From Neonectria sp. B-13 (lineage: Eukaryota > Ascomycota > Sordariomycetes > Hypocreales > Nectriaceae), in assembly GCA_002682825.1 (NCBI GenBank), contig NOKP01000018.1:466827-530826 (forward strand): 64,000 nt of DNA. Direction: 5' to 3'. Under the pieces are notes generated by a model. That model was given only the letters and a program-made list of their open reading frames with translations. It was not told where the DNA came from and made no database searches. Of the stretch, positions 11,461-23,705 are shown in pieces. How positions within the stretch are numbered: the first letter of the stretch is position 1; the number at the start of each line of letters is the position of its first letter. The position numbers and the translations under genes are program-made.

Positions 11461-12500
11461 CTACATTCTAGCCCCGAGGACTGCCAGCCGATCCGCGGCC
11501 ACGTTGCCTTGGTTCGAAGCATGTCCCTTGACCCATTGGTAATAGGTGTTGGCGCCGGCCTTTGTGCGTTCCGTCATTCTGGCCAGCACGTTTCGAATGA
11601 TGTCCTGGTTCTTGACTTCGCCGCCCGTCGCTGTTTTCCACCCCTTGCGGTCCCAGCTCAGAGCCCATTGCGTCACGCAGTTAATCGAGTATTGGCTGTC
11701 GGTGAGGATCTGCACCGTTTGTTCCAGGGGCGCAATTTCCAACGCTCGTAGTATCGCCATTAACTCGGCCCGCTGATTTGTCTGCGGCTCGCCTGGGAGC
11801 TTCTCTGATAAGTTGCGAGGGTCTCCATTGCCGAAAAAGACGCCCAAGCCTGCTCGTGATTCCTTTTTGCCGTTGGCCAGACTGCTGCCGTCTGTGTAGA
11901 TCTGGAGTATGTCCTCTTGGGGCCCTGTCGTAGCGGGGTCTTCCTTGGGGATCGGTTTGACCTTCTTCGCCGCTGGAGGCTCCTCAGGTTCGATAACCTT
12001 CTCTCCTAGGGCCTCGATGGCATCGCGGTTTCCAAACTTCCGGATGTATGCCACCGCTTCTGCCCGCGTCGCGAACCGCTTGTACTTGGGTCCCTTGACA
12101 CCCTTGATGGCTTCCGAAGCTTCCGCCCAGTCCGTATAGATACCTGTCGGGCTGCCCACGGCCACGGCGTAGAACTTTTCCGGCTCGTTGGACGAGGCCT
12201 GGACTTTCTTGCCGGCCACGAAATCCTGGGCATCGGTCCTCGACGTGAATGACTTAACTGCACACGCACCGGACGTCAGCTCTTTTGCCCAATATTCCAT
12301 TTTGTCCCTCTCCTGGTGCAAGGACTCTACTCACACACGGCTCCCTTGAACCCCGCCGTCTGCGTTTGACACTCGGCATACGTCAGGTAGACGCCCGGGT
12401 GAAACCCAGCCTTGACGGCGTAGAATTTTTGCTGACCGTCCACCTTGCGCTTCTTGGAGGAGCCCGTGCTTGCCCCGGGGGCTGCTCGCTTGTTGTTCAT
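11461..12500 (-). CDS. RNH1: Ribonuclease H1 with two hybrid-binding domains
   Basis: Exons 12500-12335 and 12257-11461 give 320 residues. The intron at 12258-12334 is GTGAGT...CTGAC...GCAG. Splicing joins GAV to FKSF and restores the first HBD (residues 24-70, with FYAV and GVYLTYAEC). A second HBD follows at about 82-130 (FYAVAVGSPTGIYTDW). The type 1 RNase H domain starts near 172 and shows all catalytic positions: D178 (YTDGSS), E220 (QRAEL), D242 (LTDSQY), H301 (KGHAS) and D311 (AADRLA). The enzyme cuts the RNA strand of RNA/DNA hybrids, in R-loops and primers. Yeast Rnh1 also has two HBDs. The start at MNNKR was chosen because codons before it read like 5' UTR; there is no clear mitochondrial leader. 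Confidence 0.95.
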
Positions 12501-13621
12501 CTCGACGGAGGCGGGATCGTGGTCGTATTGGTGATTGTACTTGTAACCGAGGTCGGCGGGGCCAAGAGCTTTGAAGAAGTGGAGGGAGAGGTCGGGAGGG
12601 CTTAACCCATAATACGGCGCCCAAGCTGGCACCGTGGAGGTTCCAAGGCCAGCAGTGTGACCAGGGCGGTCGGCGAGCGATTGCTGGAGTCCTTTGGTAA
12701 CGAAGCTGCGAGAGCAGTTGGAGACGTCGTTGGTGACGGTCGCTTGGGGCTGGATGCGGCGTCTGAATAGTCAAAGGAGCCGCATGGCGGGTGCAAAATC
12801 AAAGAGCGTTCGCTGCAGCAGTGGAAAGCCCTGCGACGGCCCTGTTCGTGTTCTTTGTCGGCCTGGAGCGTCGGCGTGAGCGTAAGCGTGAAGGAGAATG
12901 TGAGCGCGAGTGTTTTGGCGTTGGCGTGTAGATGCAAAGCAGAGCAAAGCAACGCAAAGCAGAGCAAGGTGCAGGGAGGTGCTGAGTGCTGGTGCTGGAG
13001 GTGTCGCGTACTAGGGGAGGGGAGAGACCAAACTTCACCGTGATCCGGGCCAACAAGGAGGGGCAACTGGAGCCAGCGGAACCAGGGTCCCATGCCGACA
13101 CTGCCACTTGCTCCTCTACTCTACCGCCGTCACAACATCAGGAACAAAGACGCATAGGCAACCCACAGAGATCCGTCTTTCTTTGTCTGCTCATCATTCA
13201 CTACTACACGGGCAAGTTTGGCACTGGAAAGTCTTGCAAGGAAGCTGTCTGCTACGTCATTTCTTGCTCCAGGCCGAGACTTTGTTTCTATGCATGCTAC
13301 TCTGCCCAAGCTATTGTTACACAACTGGCCGCGTCCCAGTTCCATCCCTTCTCCCGGAGCACAGAGGCCTATCTAAACCCTCTGCATGTCCTTGAACCAA
13401 TGCTCCAGCTGCTGGTAGACCAGAATAGTACCCCTTGCCGGGCATTGGAGGACATCCGTCTCTTCGTGGCCTGTCGCCATGTGCGTTGGCCAACGTCGGA
13501 TTGCGTCTAGTGATGTATCAATTTTATGTGGCTTCTCTCGTATCGCCGTCTTGTTATGCCCGGCCCCTTGGCTGGCGCTCGGGAACGAATGAGTCTCGTA
13601 TGGACCTCGGAGGTGGTAATC
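12501..13621. other. Intergenic between RNase H1 and TAD3
   Basis: Both neighbours are on the minus strand, so this is the RNase H1 promoter and 5' UTR plus the TAD3 3' flank. It contains a GCAAAGCAGA-type direct repeat at 12934-12968. No gene is seen. Confidence 0.6.
12934..12968. repeat. Short direct repeat of GCAAAGCAGA type
   Basis: Three to four imperfect GCAAAGC(A/G)A units in tandem in the RNase H1 upstream region. Confidence 0.7.
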
Positions 13622-14987
13622 CTAAACATGAGTGGTGGGGTCCAGAGAAGGCAGGTCGGGAACGGCCTCGCATTCCCATTCCCATGCCATCAAGCTCCAG
13701 TTGAGCTCGCGTCTCCAAAAGAGTCCCAGTCCTCGTCCACCTCCATCAGGACGATCATCTGAGCTCAGTCCTCCTGTGCGAGGCATGTGGTTGCAAAAGA
13801 CCGCCCTTCCCATGCGAGAATGGAGAATCCCCATGGAGCAAGCGACACAGGGCTCGTGGGTGACGTAGAGCTCTAGACCATGGCACAAGTAGCCGTCCTT
13901 ATTCGGGTGATCTTGCTCAGCGCACTGCCTCTCCAACTCAATCAGGGGAGCATCTTGAAAAGCGTCGTATTCAATGTTCGGGAAGGTGACTGGAAGACCC
14001 TGAGCGTGTCGCTCGTGTCGAACGAGCTTCTGAGCAACCATGCTGATGGCTCGGAGAACGCAGTGTGTCATAGGGTTGCTCGAGCCAAACAGGTCGTTGC
14101 TGTACTCCTGATGCCAGCGAGCGTCCCCGGCGAGGCCGACGAGTTCTGCTTTGCCTCCGTCTCTCTGGACGATGACAGCCCCTATCGCCTCGCCAATTCC
14201 GGCTTCCTTGGCTTGGAGAGCAACACGGTGTGCCAGCGCCATCCAAAGCGAGGCATCTTCCTTAACCTCATCAGTCCCGCGAGCCACTATGCTAGGGTGA
14301 GGACCGAGAGGGTTATTCTTGCGGTAGACTGTTGGCCAGAATTGCGACGACCACATGGCTGCTTGGACTTGGGACGTTGGCGCCAAAAGGGGAATGGAAA
14401 TTGTGGAAATGAACATGTCTTTCTCGAGTCCCTCGATGCCGACTACGGCATTGATGAGGTCTTCCCGAGCAAAGTCCTTGACCTCTCCGACAATGATGTA
14501 GATCCAGGTCGACTTTGCAGTATGAATCTGACGGCCAACCGGGGTGTCATTCATGAACTGAGTCTTCAAGTGGGCAGGAAGGTCGGCAGGTTTGGCGCAT
14601 CTGCGAAGATGAGGTAGGGGATTAGCACTAGCATCAGGTCGCATGTTTCGCAGGGCCCTGGGAGTTCGTTAGTTGTCAACGTGAGTTGGGGGTAGATACA
14701 TCCGCGGCTGGGAGGCGGTTGGGGCTGACGAACGTGATGACTTCGTTGGCCTGCTTGGTGGGTGCCCTGGTAATCCAGGCCTGCACAATAACATGGTCTT
14801 GTCGAACCTCCTGCGTGGTCTTGAGCGGAATCAAAACACCACGTCGAAGGTGCTTCGGTTTCAGGTCGTCAACTAGAGGGTTGGGAGCAATTTCACAAGG
14901 TCCATGGGCCTCGGGCTTGGTCGACTGTGGTGTATCCGCTGGCTCCCGGGCGGGCGTAGACGCGCCGGCAGCTTCAGCCGTTGTCAT
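13622..14987 (-). CDS. TAD3: tRNA-specific adenosine deaminase subunit Tad3
   Basis: Exons 14987-14734 and 14657-13622 give 429 residues. The 76-nt intron (14658-14733) has a GTTCGT donor, a CTAAC branch and CCCAG. It reads NEVIT-ALRNMRPD across the junction, with no leftover residues compared with the family. The Tad2/Tad3 heterodimer converts A34 to inosine in tRNA anticodons. The C-terminal deaminase fold has the Tad3-type degenerate site: H283-C-V285 (Val where active deaminases have Glu) and the zinc-binding pair C355-x2-C358 in HEPCVACSMG. Tad3 is the structural, non-catalytic partner, so its substrate role depends on a Tad2 encoded elsewhere. A nearer donor (GTATCT at the GAT codon) breaks the frame. 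The ATG at 14987 has A at -3. Confidence 0.92.
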
Positions 14988-17900
14988 CTTGTCGATGATA
15001 GGCCACGGTCTACCACAGGTCAATCAAGCTCTATGCCATCGTAAGTAATGTATCCGCGTGTGAGTTTGTGCAACGCTTGAGACTCACAACTCCTTAGGAT
15101 AGCACCCAAATGTAGGATGCGAAGTGCTCGGTGGAACACCCTAGATCTGTAGTTCACACGCAGCCAGGCGAAAAAGACGACGAAAGAGAGAGTAGAGGTG
15201 GTGCGTTGAGTGAGCAAGTTGTAAGAATCTAGTTGAGGAAAGGTGAACTGTGGCGGGAGAAAATGGGGAGTGGATTGCCCAAGTTGAATAGGTTGCGTCG
15301 AAAGCAAGTGCAGCCGCAAGATGGAAGGAACCAGCCAGGCCTGCTTCTTCCCGTGCCGAGTCTTTCGAGAGCGACCTGGATGAATTTGGCCGAAAGCTGA
15401 TGCGTAATTGCTCGTGACGTGTTGCCCACCCTAGAGGCAAAGATCGAGTCTCGCGTTCACCTCTTTGGAAGAAAGGCGCGACCTCCCAATAAACCTTGGA
15501 AACGGAACCGTGGGTGCCCTTGTCTATGTGACGTAAGGCATCAAAGGAGCGTTGTTGATGAGAAGTTGAGGAAAGAGTTGTGAGTTCCAGAAACAACCAA
15601 GCACCTTTAACCTGTGCAGGTTTGGGCTGACAGTGCTGGCAGCTGGCAGTTGGAAATGGTCGAGGAAACGCCAGCTGGCAGGCAGAGAGCCGAGAGTTTG
15701 TGAAATTCACCACTGGACAGCTGGATGCCAGACTGCAGATGCGCGCAGCCGGCAGCTTTGAGGCCGAAGTAGATTGCAACTTCACCTTGCCACGGCAGAA
15801 GTGAAGCCGACGAGCGCTTGCTCAAACCAACCCCGATGATTGCAACTCAGCCGTCTGTGAATGCCTGCTGTTCGAACGTTCGTCGTTTCTGCAGTGAATT
15901 ACAAAAACAGCAAACCTGGGGAACTAGAAATGGGATCCGGAGCAGCGTCCTCGCACTGTACAAACCCGTTCCGCTGGCTGATGGACATCTGAAGTTGGTG
16001 ATGGTTTCTCTCCAGTGGATTCGATGTGTCGTGTGGCTGAGAATGGACACAAGCCATGCCCGGACCCGCACGGGCTGTGGGGTATCCAGTTGAGCCACAT
16101 AGTAGGACGACTACCGGACGGGCAGTCCTGAGTCACATAGAAGTTCGCCAATATGAATCTCAGCATGGGCAGCAATCTCTCTAGCTCCCCGCGATGGAGC
16201 GCCTGGTGGGCCTGCCCGCTGATGGCCTCTTGACTTGGCATGGGGAGACAATCCTAAAGGCAACCCCGCCTCGCCTTGTGAGTTGGGCCTCATTTCGCCA
16301 TGATGCTCCCACAGTATTCCCCCACACCACCAAGGCGGCATTGCTCATTGTCTCCCATTTCAGCAACACGGAATCGCACATGCGATAAATGACAAGGTGC
16401 TATGATCCGTGAAAGTGCCCGATGCCATGCAAGACGCTTTGTTAGGCAACCTGGTACGTATATCATACTCCCACGTGGGATTCGCAACTAGGACTCCGAG
16501 GTGGTCAAGCTCACCCTCCACCTCGGCCTCCAACTCGGCCTCCAAAGGAAACAGGTCACTGACAACCCCGCTCTCCCCACCGGATGCTGAGCCCTGGCCG
16601 GCTCTTTTGTCAGACTGGGCGCTGGAGTCTGGAGTCTGGAGGGGGGGTCGGGGTGATGGCGTTGCCTTGATTTGGGCATCTCCGTTGCATCCTGCAGCAG
16701 CCCTCATTCCCCGCACCGCATCTGGTGCCGTCGCGCCGGCGACCCCTCAAACCGATGGACGAATGTGGGTGCCTGGCATGTGAAGTGAATGGGGAAATGT
16801 ACGAATAGACTAGGTGGTTTGGGGGTTCCGGGAATTGAAGCCCAAGCGAGCTTGCCAGACTGGATGGCGGAATTTGATGGCCGATGCAACTGGATGTTTT
16901 GCGGCACCGAAATATGGCAACGAAGGATCGCGACTAGCCACCGACCGACGTTGGGCTGATATACTCTCTATGTCAGTCGATATTACCCACGACTTAATTA
17001 CTAGCTAGTCAGAACTGTACTTGCTTCTAAGTTCTAATACTAAGAGAACTTGGGCTGGACCTTGGCGCTAGTTTGTCGGGCTTCGCTTCCAACCAGCCAC
17101 ATCATTGAACATCCCCGGACTCGGAGGACGGAGTGATGTCTAACAAATGGGACGCATTGGTTTGGTATGTTTGAGGAAGTGTGAGACATGCCTGCGGTTC
17201 AAGAACACTTAAGACCGAGTACAAGAGAACCCGTACGATGAGAGGCACAAAGAGTCAACAATCTCAGAGATTGGTTCCAGAAATGGGGCGGCAAGGCAAG
17301 ACAACAGCCTCAGCCATCGGAGAATTCACACAGAGGCTGCTGCATACTTTTGCTCACAACCGCTCACGAGTCACAACTGCCAGCCAGTGTTGCACTTCGT
17401 ACAAACGACAGAGTAAGACGCTGACGAGAGAGCAGCGCCATGCCTGCGCCTTTCTCACATCTCACATGACAGTCAGCCCTCGAACCAAGGGGGAAGTTGG
17501 GATTGAATCAAGGAGGATGCATGAGCCTATCGGGACTACTCCCGCCTCCAGGATGGCCTGTGCCTCCAAATATCGAAATTGACCAACTGACGCTTCCAGC
17601 AACGCAATGGTCAGAGCACGTCCCGAGGGAAACAGCATAAACAAGTCTGAGACAGTGATTAGGCTCGTATTTTCCTTACTTTTGATTATTTTAGGCTGAG
17701 ACGGCAGCGTCAAGGCTCCCGGGACTCATCAGACTCGTAAGGTCGCGAGCAGGCGTCAATGCCTTTCTCGAACGACGGTCCAGGGCCAGCGCTCCGGGGA
17801 GACAGGGACGACAGGGAAGCTGGCCCAGCACGGCGGGCCAGCTCATTATACGGACGGCACGGATGTGACAAGCAACGTTGACACTCGACAGGCAATGTGG

Positions 17901-19127
17901 GCAGGCAATGCCAGATGCTGGCCAGATGCTTGCCGCCGTTGCTTGGCCACCAGACGCAGGCGAGCAATGAGACGTCGAGGAAAGCAGACGTCCCGCCCGC
18001 CTCAGCTTTGCCTGAGCCCATCGAGCGTGACTCAGAGAGGCGGCCACAGCCTGCCATGCGCCCATGCCTTTGTCTTACGAATAACTCAGAGGTAATTTTA
18101 GCCGTCACAGAGGCTAGATGCTGGCGCGAAGGTGGGGGCACGGGAGCTTGGTATTTCCCCCCTTTTGACTTTTTCTTCGTGCCCCTCGCGCAGCGGCGAA
18201 ACCGGAGCTCGCTACTTCGTGCATAGTACGTAGGTGACTCTTTTGGTTGGAGATGTTTCGTGGGAGGGCTTCGATTTCCTGAAAAGAAGGTCGTTGGCCG
18301 CAGTAGCGCGCAGGCTTTTGGCAGAGAGCCACATCTGCTTGACTCGATATGGCCTAGAGGTAGGCAAGCCCAGCTGCCCTCCAATCCTCCTAGCCTAAAG
18401 GGAGAAATGGGGATGGGTCTCCGCTGGCGACGGGCCCAGGATGCCCTGGCCGCGTTTGCATTGGATTTAATGGATTCTGCGAACAGGTTGCGGCTTGGCT
18501 GGACTGACTGAGTATGCATTATTACGAAGTACATTGCTCACTTCGCCTCGCATTTGCCTGGTTTCGCCTCGAGGCTTTAACAGCGTCCGGCGTACTTACA
18601 ATGCAGATGCATCGTATGTCATGGGGGCTGTATTCGTAATGGACGCAAACACTGGAAATGATAATCAGTTCCCCGAGCCCTGCTCCCACCATGCACCTAG
18701 GCCCCAATGCCCGGAAGCGAAAGGAGACGGAGACTGGCGAGAGAGACTGGCGAGGGTGCCACGGCTGAGCGTCTCGGTGAGTTTGGTGGCAGTCGGAGTC
18801 CGGTGCCCAGCAAATGCTCGGCGTGTGGGAGCTAGCCATGTTGGATGGGCTCATAGTCCCGCGCCACCGCGGTGACCCAGCCGGGAAAGGTAGCTGAACC
18901 TCCGCCAGGGTAAACGCACTTTGGACGACGGTACGGTAGACAGCAGCTCGGACGTCGTCTTGGGGGTCTTTGGGATTTCACCCTCATGCCTCATGGGGGG
19001 CCCGCCAGCGAATCCAATACCCTTGAAACCAGGGCCTCTGCGCACCGGCTTGCTCGGGGCGAACCCGACGGGCGGCGGAGGAAGGCATCCATTGCCCAGG
19101 GCTTCGTTGATGCCGTACAAGACGTGC

Positions 19128-19141
19128 CATGTCATGACATG
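19128..19141. repeat. 14-bp perfect palindrome CATGTCATGACATG
   Basis: The sequence equals its own reverse complement. It lies within a run of CATG tetramers (GCCATGTCATGACATGCCATGAC) in the gene-poor region. It could be a dimeric regulator site or chance. Confidence 0.6.
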
Positions 19142-21083
19142 CCATGACTTGGGGATCTACATAGTACGGTATTCGTACGAATACCTTAACGCAGTGCAGG
19201 CTACGGAGCGGAGGTGGGAGGGGCTAGGGCCTGGCGGGTGGACATCCGTGGATCTTGGGACTTGGACGGAGGATCTTGGGGGAGAAATATCTGGGAACTT
19301 TGCACCCCTCGATCTCCGGGCAATACGTACCAGTATCTGCGGCGCGTCGAGTCCGTCATGTCCCTGAGAAGTACGGATACCAAGTCAGGGCCTCACACAC
19401 ACATACGACACCACCGGCTCGGGAGGTGCAAGGTACGGAGGGATTGGGATGTACAATGATGTAAGTCGGACGGAGAGCAGGCCGCCGCTGGAAGCGGGCC
19501 CCAGGCGAGAGTTGCATCGCACAGGTCTCACTTTCACCATCACCCGCCCACACACACAACTTCACAAGACACACACTTTTACCAGGCGGCGCGCCCAGCT
19601 AGCACGGGCGAGGCGCCACGGGACTAGGAGATAGCGAGGCCAGGCCAGAGGAGAACAGGATGGATGGTATGGTTGTCGTAGATGATGCGGATGGTGGATG
19701 GATGGTGGATGCGCGTGGACGCTCCCTCCGTAGGTATTGGGCCGCAGGTTCGCGGTCAGGCCTTGTCGCAACCTTGAATACAAGTCGACCACGTCCCCTT
19801 ACCTCGACCAAGCGGATGGGAAGCTAAGCACGGAAGCAAGCTCTGCGACAAGGCTCCGGTATATCTTCACCCACGTCCACCGCGCGACAAGCAGCCACGG
19901 ACCACCCAACATCACCTCACTCTGCCTCGTCGCTCTCCTGACCAGGACGAGCACCCCAGTCAGGGCAACCAAACACCCAAGCAACCGCCTCGATGGGCGA
20001 CTCGACGCGACCACTATAATACAGGCTGCCTCTGGCTTGACCTGCATACAGGTCCTGAAGGGCATAGTCTGAATTAGCTGGTGACGTATCTTACATCGAC
20101 ACGACCGACAACCAGAAAACGATCATCACTGCATTTACGGGGCCTACACACGTATGCCAAGTATTACGGTCAGAGACAAGGAAAGACAAAGGCAAAGACA
20201 AAATCCGCACAGCACAGCCGGCCAGCCTTGACCGACACGAGACGAAACGAACAACGCATTGCACGCAGGATTCGTACGCAGTACGCAGCACGCAGACCAA
20301 CGTCGAGCGACTCCAAAAAAAGCCATCGTCGAGAAACGAGGGTCCGGATTCAACACCCAACCGTGACCGTCTCATCGGCCCTCGCGCCTCAACACCACCA
20401 CCCCCTCATCTACTCCTCACCTTCAACAAACTTACACGCTGAGGTGGTTCTCCAGCCAAGCCCTACCCACCGATCCATCTCGCCAACACTATTCGGGGTC
20501 TTTCTCCTCCTTCGCCCGTCCCCACTAAGCGCGGCACCTCCGACCCAGCGCTACGACCCTCTACTTGCATCCATCCCACTCTCATCCTGAGCCTGGAGTG
20601 CAGCCGGCCACCAAAAACAGCACCGAGAAGAGCCCCGAGCGCCCCCCGAACGCCCCGAAAACGCCACGCAGCTTGGGTCCCCCTCCCAGGCCTCCCCCAC
20701 AGCTGTCCACTGACGTCCTCGACCTGCAGAGTCCAGCTCAGAGAGGATCAAGACTCGAGTCTCAAGAATCTTGAGTGACAGCCCAGAGTCTCAGCGCGCC
20801 TAGAAATCAACAATCCTGAACCCCGTCCGCACCACTCACCGAGTCACCACCGACCACTCACCACCGACCACTCCCGCTGGTGGTCCACTGGAGCTACCAC
20901 TGGAGTCCACTGGAACCCACCTGCAGTCGCCCCCTGCGGCCCACTGCGCCCACCCAGGAAGCCGGCTTCGCTGGGGCTGTAATCCTTGTCGCTGGATTGG
21001 ACGGCCAGCCACAGAAAGTACGAATAGTCACTGCTGCAGCTCACCCCAACAGGGCTTCCAGGGCCTTCAGGAGCGCCCCCAGT

Positions 21084-21119
21084 GCCACTGCCACTGCCAG
21101 CGCCAGCGCCAGCGCCAGC
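21084..21119. repeat. GCCACT/GCCAGC hexanucleotide repeat (6 units)
   Basis: Two GCCACT units are followed by four GCCAGC units, in the probable 5' leader of the phosphofructokinase-2 gene. Confidence 0.85.
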
Positions 21120-21218
21120 AACACCTTGCGACTCATCGCCTGGAGCCCTCTCCGTCGTCTCGGACCCTATTCTCCCTTATTGCTCAGATGCCTTCAGCAA
21201 TTCCGGTGACCCCAGCAG

Positions 21219-21514
21219 GTGTGTCTCATTCTTATTTCTCTCTCCTCATCGTCATCGCTCTACTATAGGATCTCTTTTTACCTTTTCGCCTCCTGCCTCT
21301 TCCTCTTCATACTGCTACACACTTTTCCTCCACTGCCATCTACCTCTTTGTCTCTCTCGCTGCGCTTCTCAACCTTGCTGAGCGCACCCTGCCACCTTCC
21401 TCGTCCCTCGTTCCTCATCCTACCTTTGCTACCTTACCTACATCCCACCTCCTATCTCGCTCGACAACCAAGCCAAAAGACGAAAGCTCACCCATCTCTC
21501 TTTCTTCCTCACAG
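21219..21514 (+). other. Possible 5' UTR intron of the PFK2/FBP2 gene
   Basis: A GTGTGT donor after CAGCAG and a pyrimidine-rich tract ending TTCTTCCTCACAG would remove 296 nt. The removed part has no long coding frame related to the gene. The case rests on splice signals only. Confidence 0.3.
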
Positions 21515-21561
21515 ACGCTGGGCGCAAACAATCAAAACAGTCGGCCCTGGCCAAGCTTGTC

Positions 21562-23705
21562 ATGCATAGCCTTCACGGTCTCTCGCCTTATTTCACGCCC
21601 TCCTCGCCGGTGCCGTCATCGTCGTCCACGGCTGTTGACTCCGAGAACAATTTCGCCGTCCTGCCTCCCCCCGTCGACGATGACCACCTTCCTCCCCCAC
21701 CAACGTCGATGCCTTCCATGGCCGCCGCTCTGCGAGGCCTGAGCGACCTGACAGATACTCCGCCCTATGCGCGTAGTCTCACATCGACCGCGCCAAACTC
21801 GCCTCGCATGTAAGTGCTGCCCTCTGCCCTTTCTGTACTGCACTGTCGTAGAGCCACACAACCGCCGGTCTCGGTCGTCGTGGGCCCGAAGACCGCGTTT
21901 CCACAAGCGTCGCGCTGACTCAGGAAATAATAGTCCCCCATTGCGACAGAACTCGGGAAACCAGACCCCTCGAGTGCGACCCCATGCTACGACGCTGAAC
22001 ATCCCGGGAATGACCCGCTCGAGGGTCTCCCCCGACGGAAGAATCCCCAAGCGCGATGTCGCCGCCAAGCTGGTCATTGTCATGGTCGGTTTGCCCGCGC
22101 GAGGAAAGTCATACATCACAAAGAAGCTTCAACGGTACCTTTCATGGCAACAACATGATTCGCGCATTTTCAATGTCGGCAACCGAAGACGTGTTGCCGC
22201 CGGTCGCAAGGTCCCTGTGCACCCTAACCTGCTGCCAGAGCCCTGCCATCTGGACCCTCCTGTTCATGCCGCCGCTATCCTGTTGAATGGCCTTCCCGCG
22301 CCTGAAAACCCAACACCGCCAGAGCACCATGACATCGAGGATCTCGATCTCAACGATGCCGAGGCCAAGAAGAAGGACGAGATCGATCAGTCGGCTGAAT
22401 TCTTCGACCCGAAAAACCAAACAGCTGCGGCGATGCGAGAACAAGTCGCCATGGAGACACTGGATGAGCTCTTGGATTACCTCTTGGTCACTGGTGGTGC
22501 CGTTGGTATTCTGGACGCCACTAACAGCACCATTGAGCGACGTCAAAACATCGTCAACAGCATCCGACAGCGAGAACCTAAACTTGGAATTCTCTTCATC
22601 GAGAGTATCTGTCGCGACCCCAACATTCTTGAGGCCAACATGCGACTCAAGCTGTCAGGTCCCGACTACCGGGACAAGGATCCCCAGCAGTCATTGGATG
22701 ACTTCAAGAAGCGAGTCGCTGCCTACGAAAGTGCTTACGTGACTCTCGGAGACTACGAGGAGCAGCATGATATGCAGTATATCCAGGTTCGTCTTTACCA
22801 CGCCGACTGCCGGATGACCCCCAAGGCTAATGTGTCTATAGATGATCGATGTGGGTAGAAAGCTGGTGCAGTACCGACTCAAGGGTTTCTTGAGCAATGG
22901 AATCAGCCACTACCTTTCCAGCTTCAACCTTGCACCTCGACAAATTTGGATTACCCGGCACGGTCAGAGTGTCGACAATGAGCTGGGGAAGCTGGGCGGC
23001 GACTCACCGCTGACCGAAGTCGGCCACTACTATGGCCAAGCCCTTCATAGGTTCATCACCTACAAGCGCAAGTATTGGCAGATGGAACAGGACAACAAGA
23101 TGGCCAAAGCCTCCTTCCCCCCTTTGCCGGGCGACAATACCCCGCCCTATCCCGAGATGAACCGGGACCTGGACAGCAAGAACTTCTGCGTCTGGACCTC
23201 CATGCTTCAGCGCAGTGTGGATACGGCCGAATACTTTGAGGCCGATGATGATTACGACGTCAAGAACTGGGAGATGCTCAACGAACTGAACACGGGCCAA
23301 TTCGAGGGAATGACATACGCTGAGATTGCCAAGACTCACCCTGATGAATATTCCAGGCGAGCGAAAGACAAGCTCAACTACATCTATCCGGGTGTGGGTG
23401 GCGAGGGCTACCTGCAGGTTATCAGCCGCCTGCGCGACATGGTTCGAGAAGTTGAGCGCATTGAGGACCATGTCCTGATTATCGGGCACCGCTCCGTCTG
23501 CAGAGTGCTGATGGCATACTTTATGGATCTGTCGCTCGCGGACATCACTGATATGGATGTCCCCCTAGGCATGCTCTATGCCATTGAGCCCAAGCCATAT
23601 GGCGTCGCCTTCCACGCCTACAAATACGACGAGGAGCAGGGATGGTTCAACGAGATGCCCAATTACAAGCCACAGAAACAGAAGGCTGTTCGCGGCAGCG
23701 TGTAG
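21562..23705 (+). CDS. Bifunctional 6-phosphofructo-2-kinase / fructose-2,6-bisphosphatase
   Basis: Exons 21562-21809, 21934-22786 and 22842-23705 give 654 residues. Intron 1 (124 nt) is GTAAGT...CTGAC...AATAG; intron 2 (55 nt) is GTTCGT...CTAAT...ATAG. The protein makes and removes fructose-2,6-bisphosphate, the cytosolic regulator of glycolysis versus gluconeogenesis. The N-terminal ~100 residues are Ser/Pro-rich and probably regulatory. The kinase domain has the P-loop GLPARGKS near 134-141 and DATNST further on. The phosphatase domain carries RHGQS near 405-409, with the phospho-histidine, and a second histidine in IGHRSV near 582. Canonical mammalian enzymes have RHGES; here Glu is Gln, but both histidines are kept, so phosphatase activity remains plausible. 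Yeast splits these functions among PFK26, PFK27 and FBP26, so no single symbol is given. Confidence 0.93.

Larger units (their letters stand above)
14988..21561. other. 6.5 kb gene-poor region between divergent TAD3 and PFK2/FBP2
   Basis: The left end is the TAD3 promoter, which includes a CRE-like TGACGTAA near 15525. The right end, from about 19.8 kb, becomes C/T-rich with stretches of CTCTCC and looks like a long 5' UTR of the kinase/phosphatase gene. In between I see no convincing gene. The longest open frame (minus 17710-18534, 274 codons) has no recognisable domain. The unit could hold non-coding RNAs, which sequence alone cannot show. Confidence 0.5.

Noticed and set aside
13880..14617. 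245-codon plus-strand frame opposite TAD3
   Set aside because: A shadow of the TAD3 coding strand, whose deaminase motifs are clear.
16814..16890. tRNA-like GGGAATTGAAGCCC resembling an inverted B box
   Set aside because: No matching A box and no acceptor-stem pairing could be drawn.
17710..18534. 274-codon open frame on the minus strand in the gene-poor interval
   Set aside because: It starts with ATG but shows no domain, low-complexity composition typical of chance frames, and competing frames on the other strand. Kept as intergenic pending transcript data.
20081..20590. 169-codon frame upstream of PFK2/FBP2
   Set aside because: Ser/Thr/Arg-rich without domains, within the likely leader.
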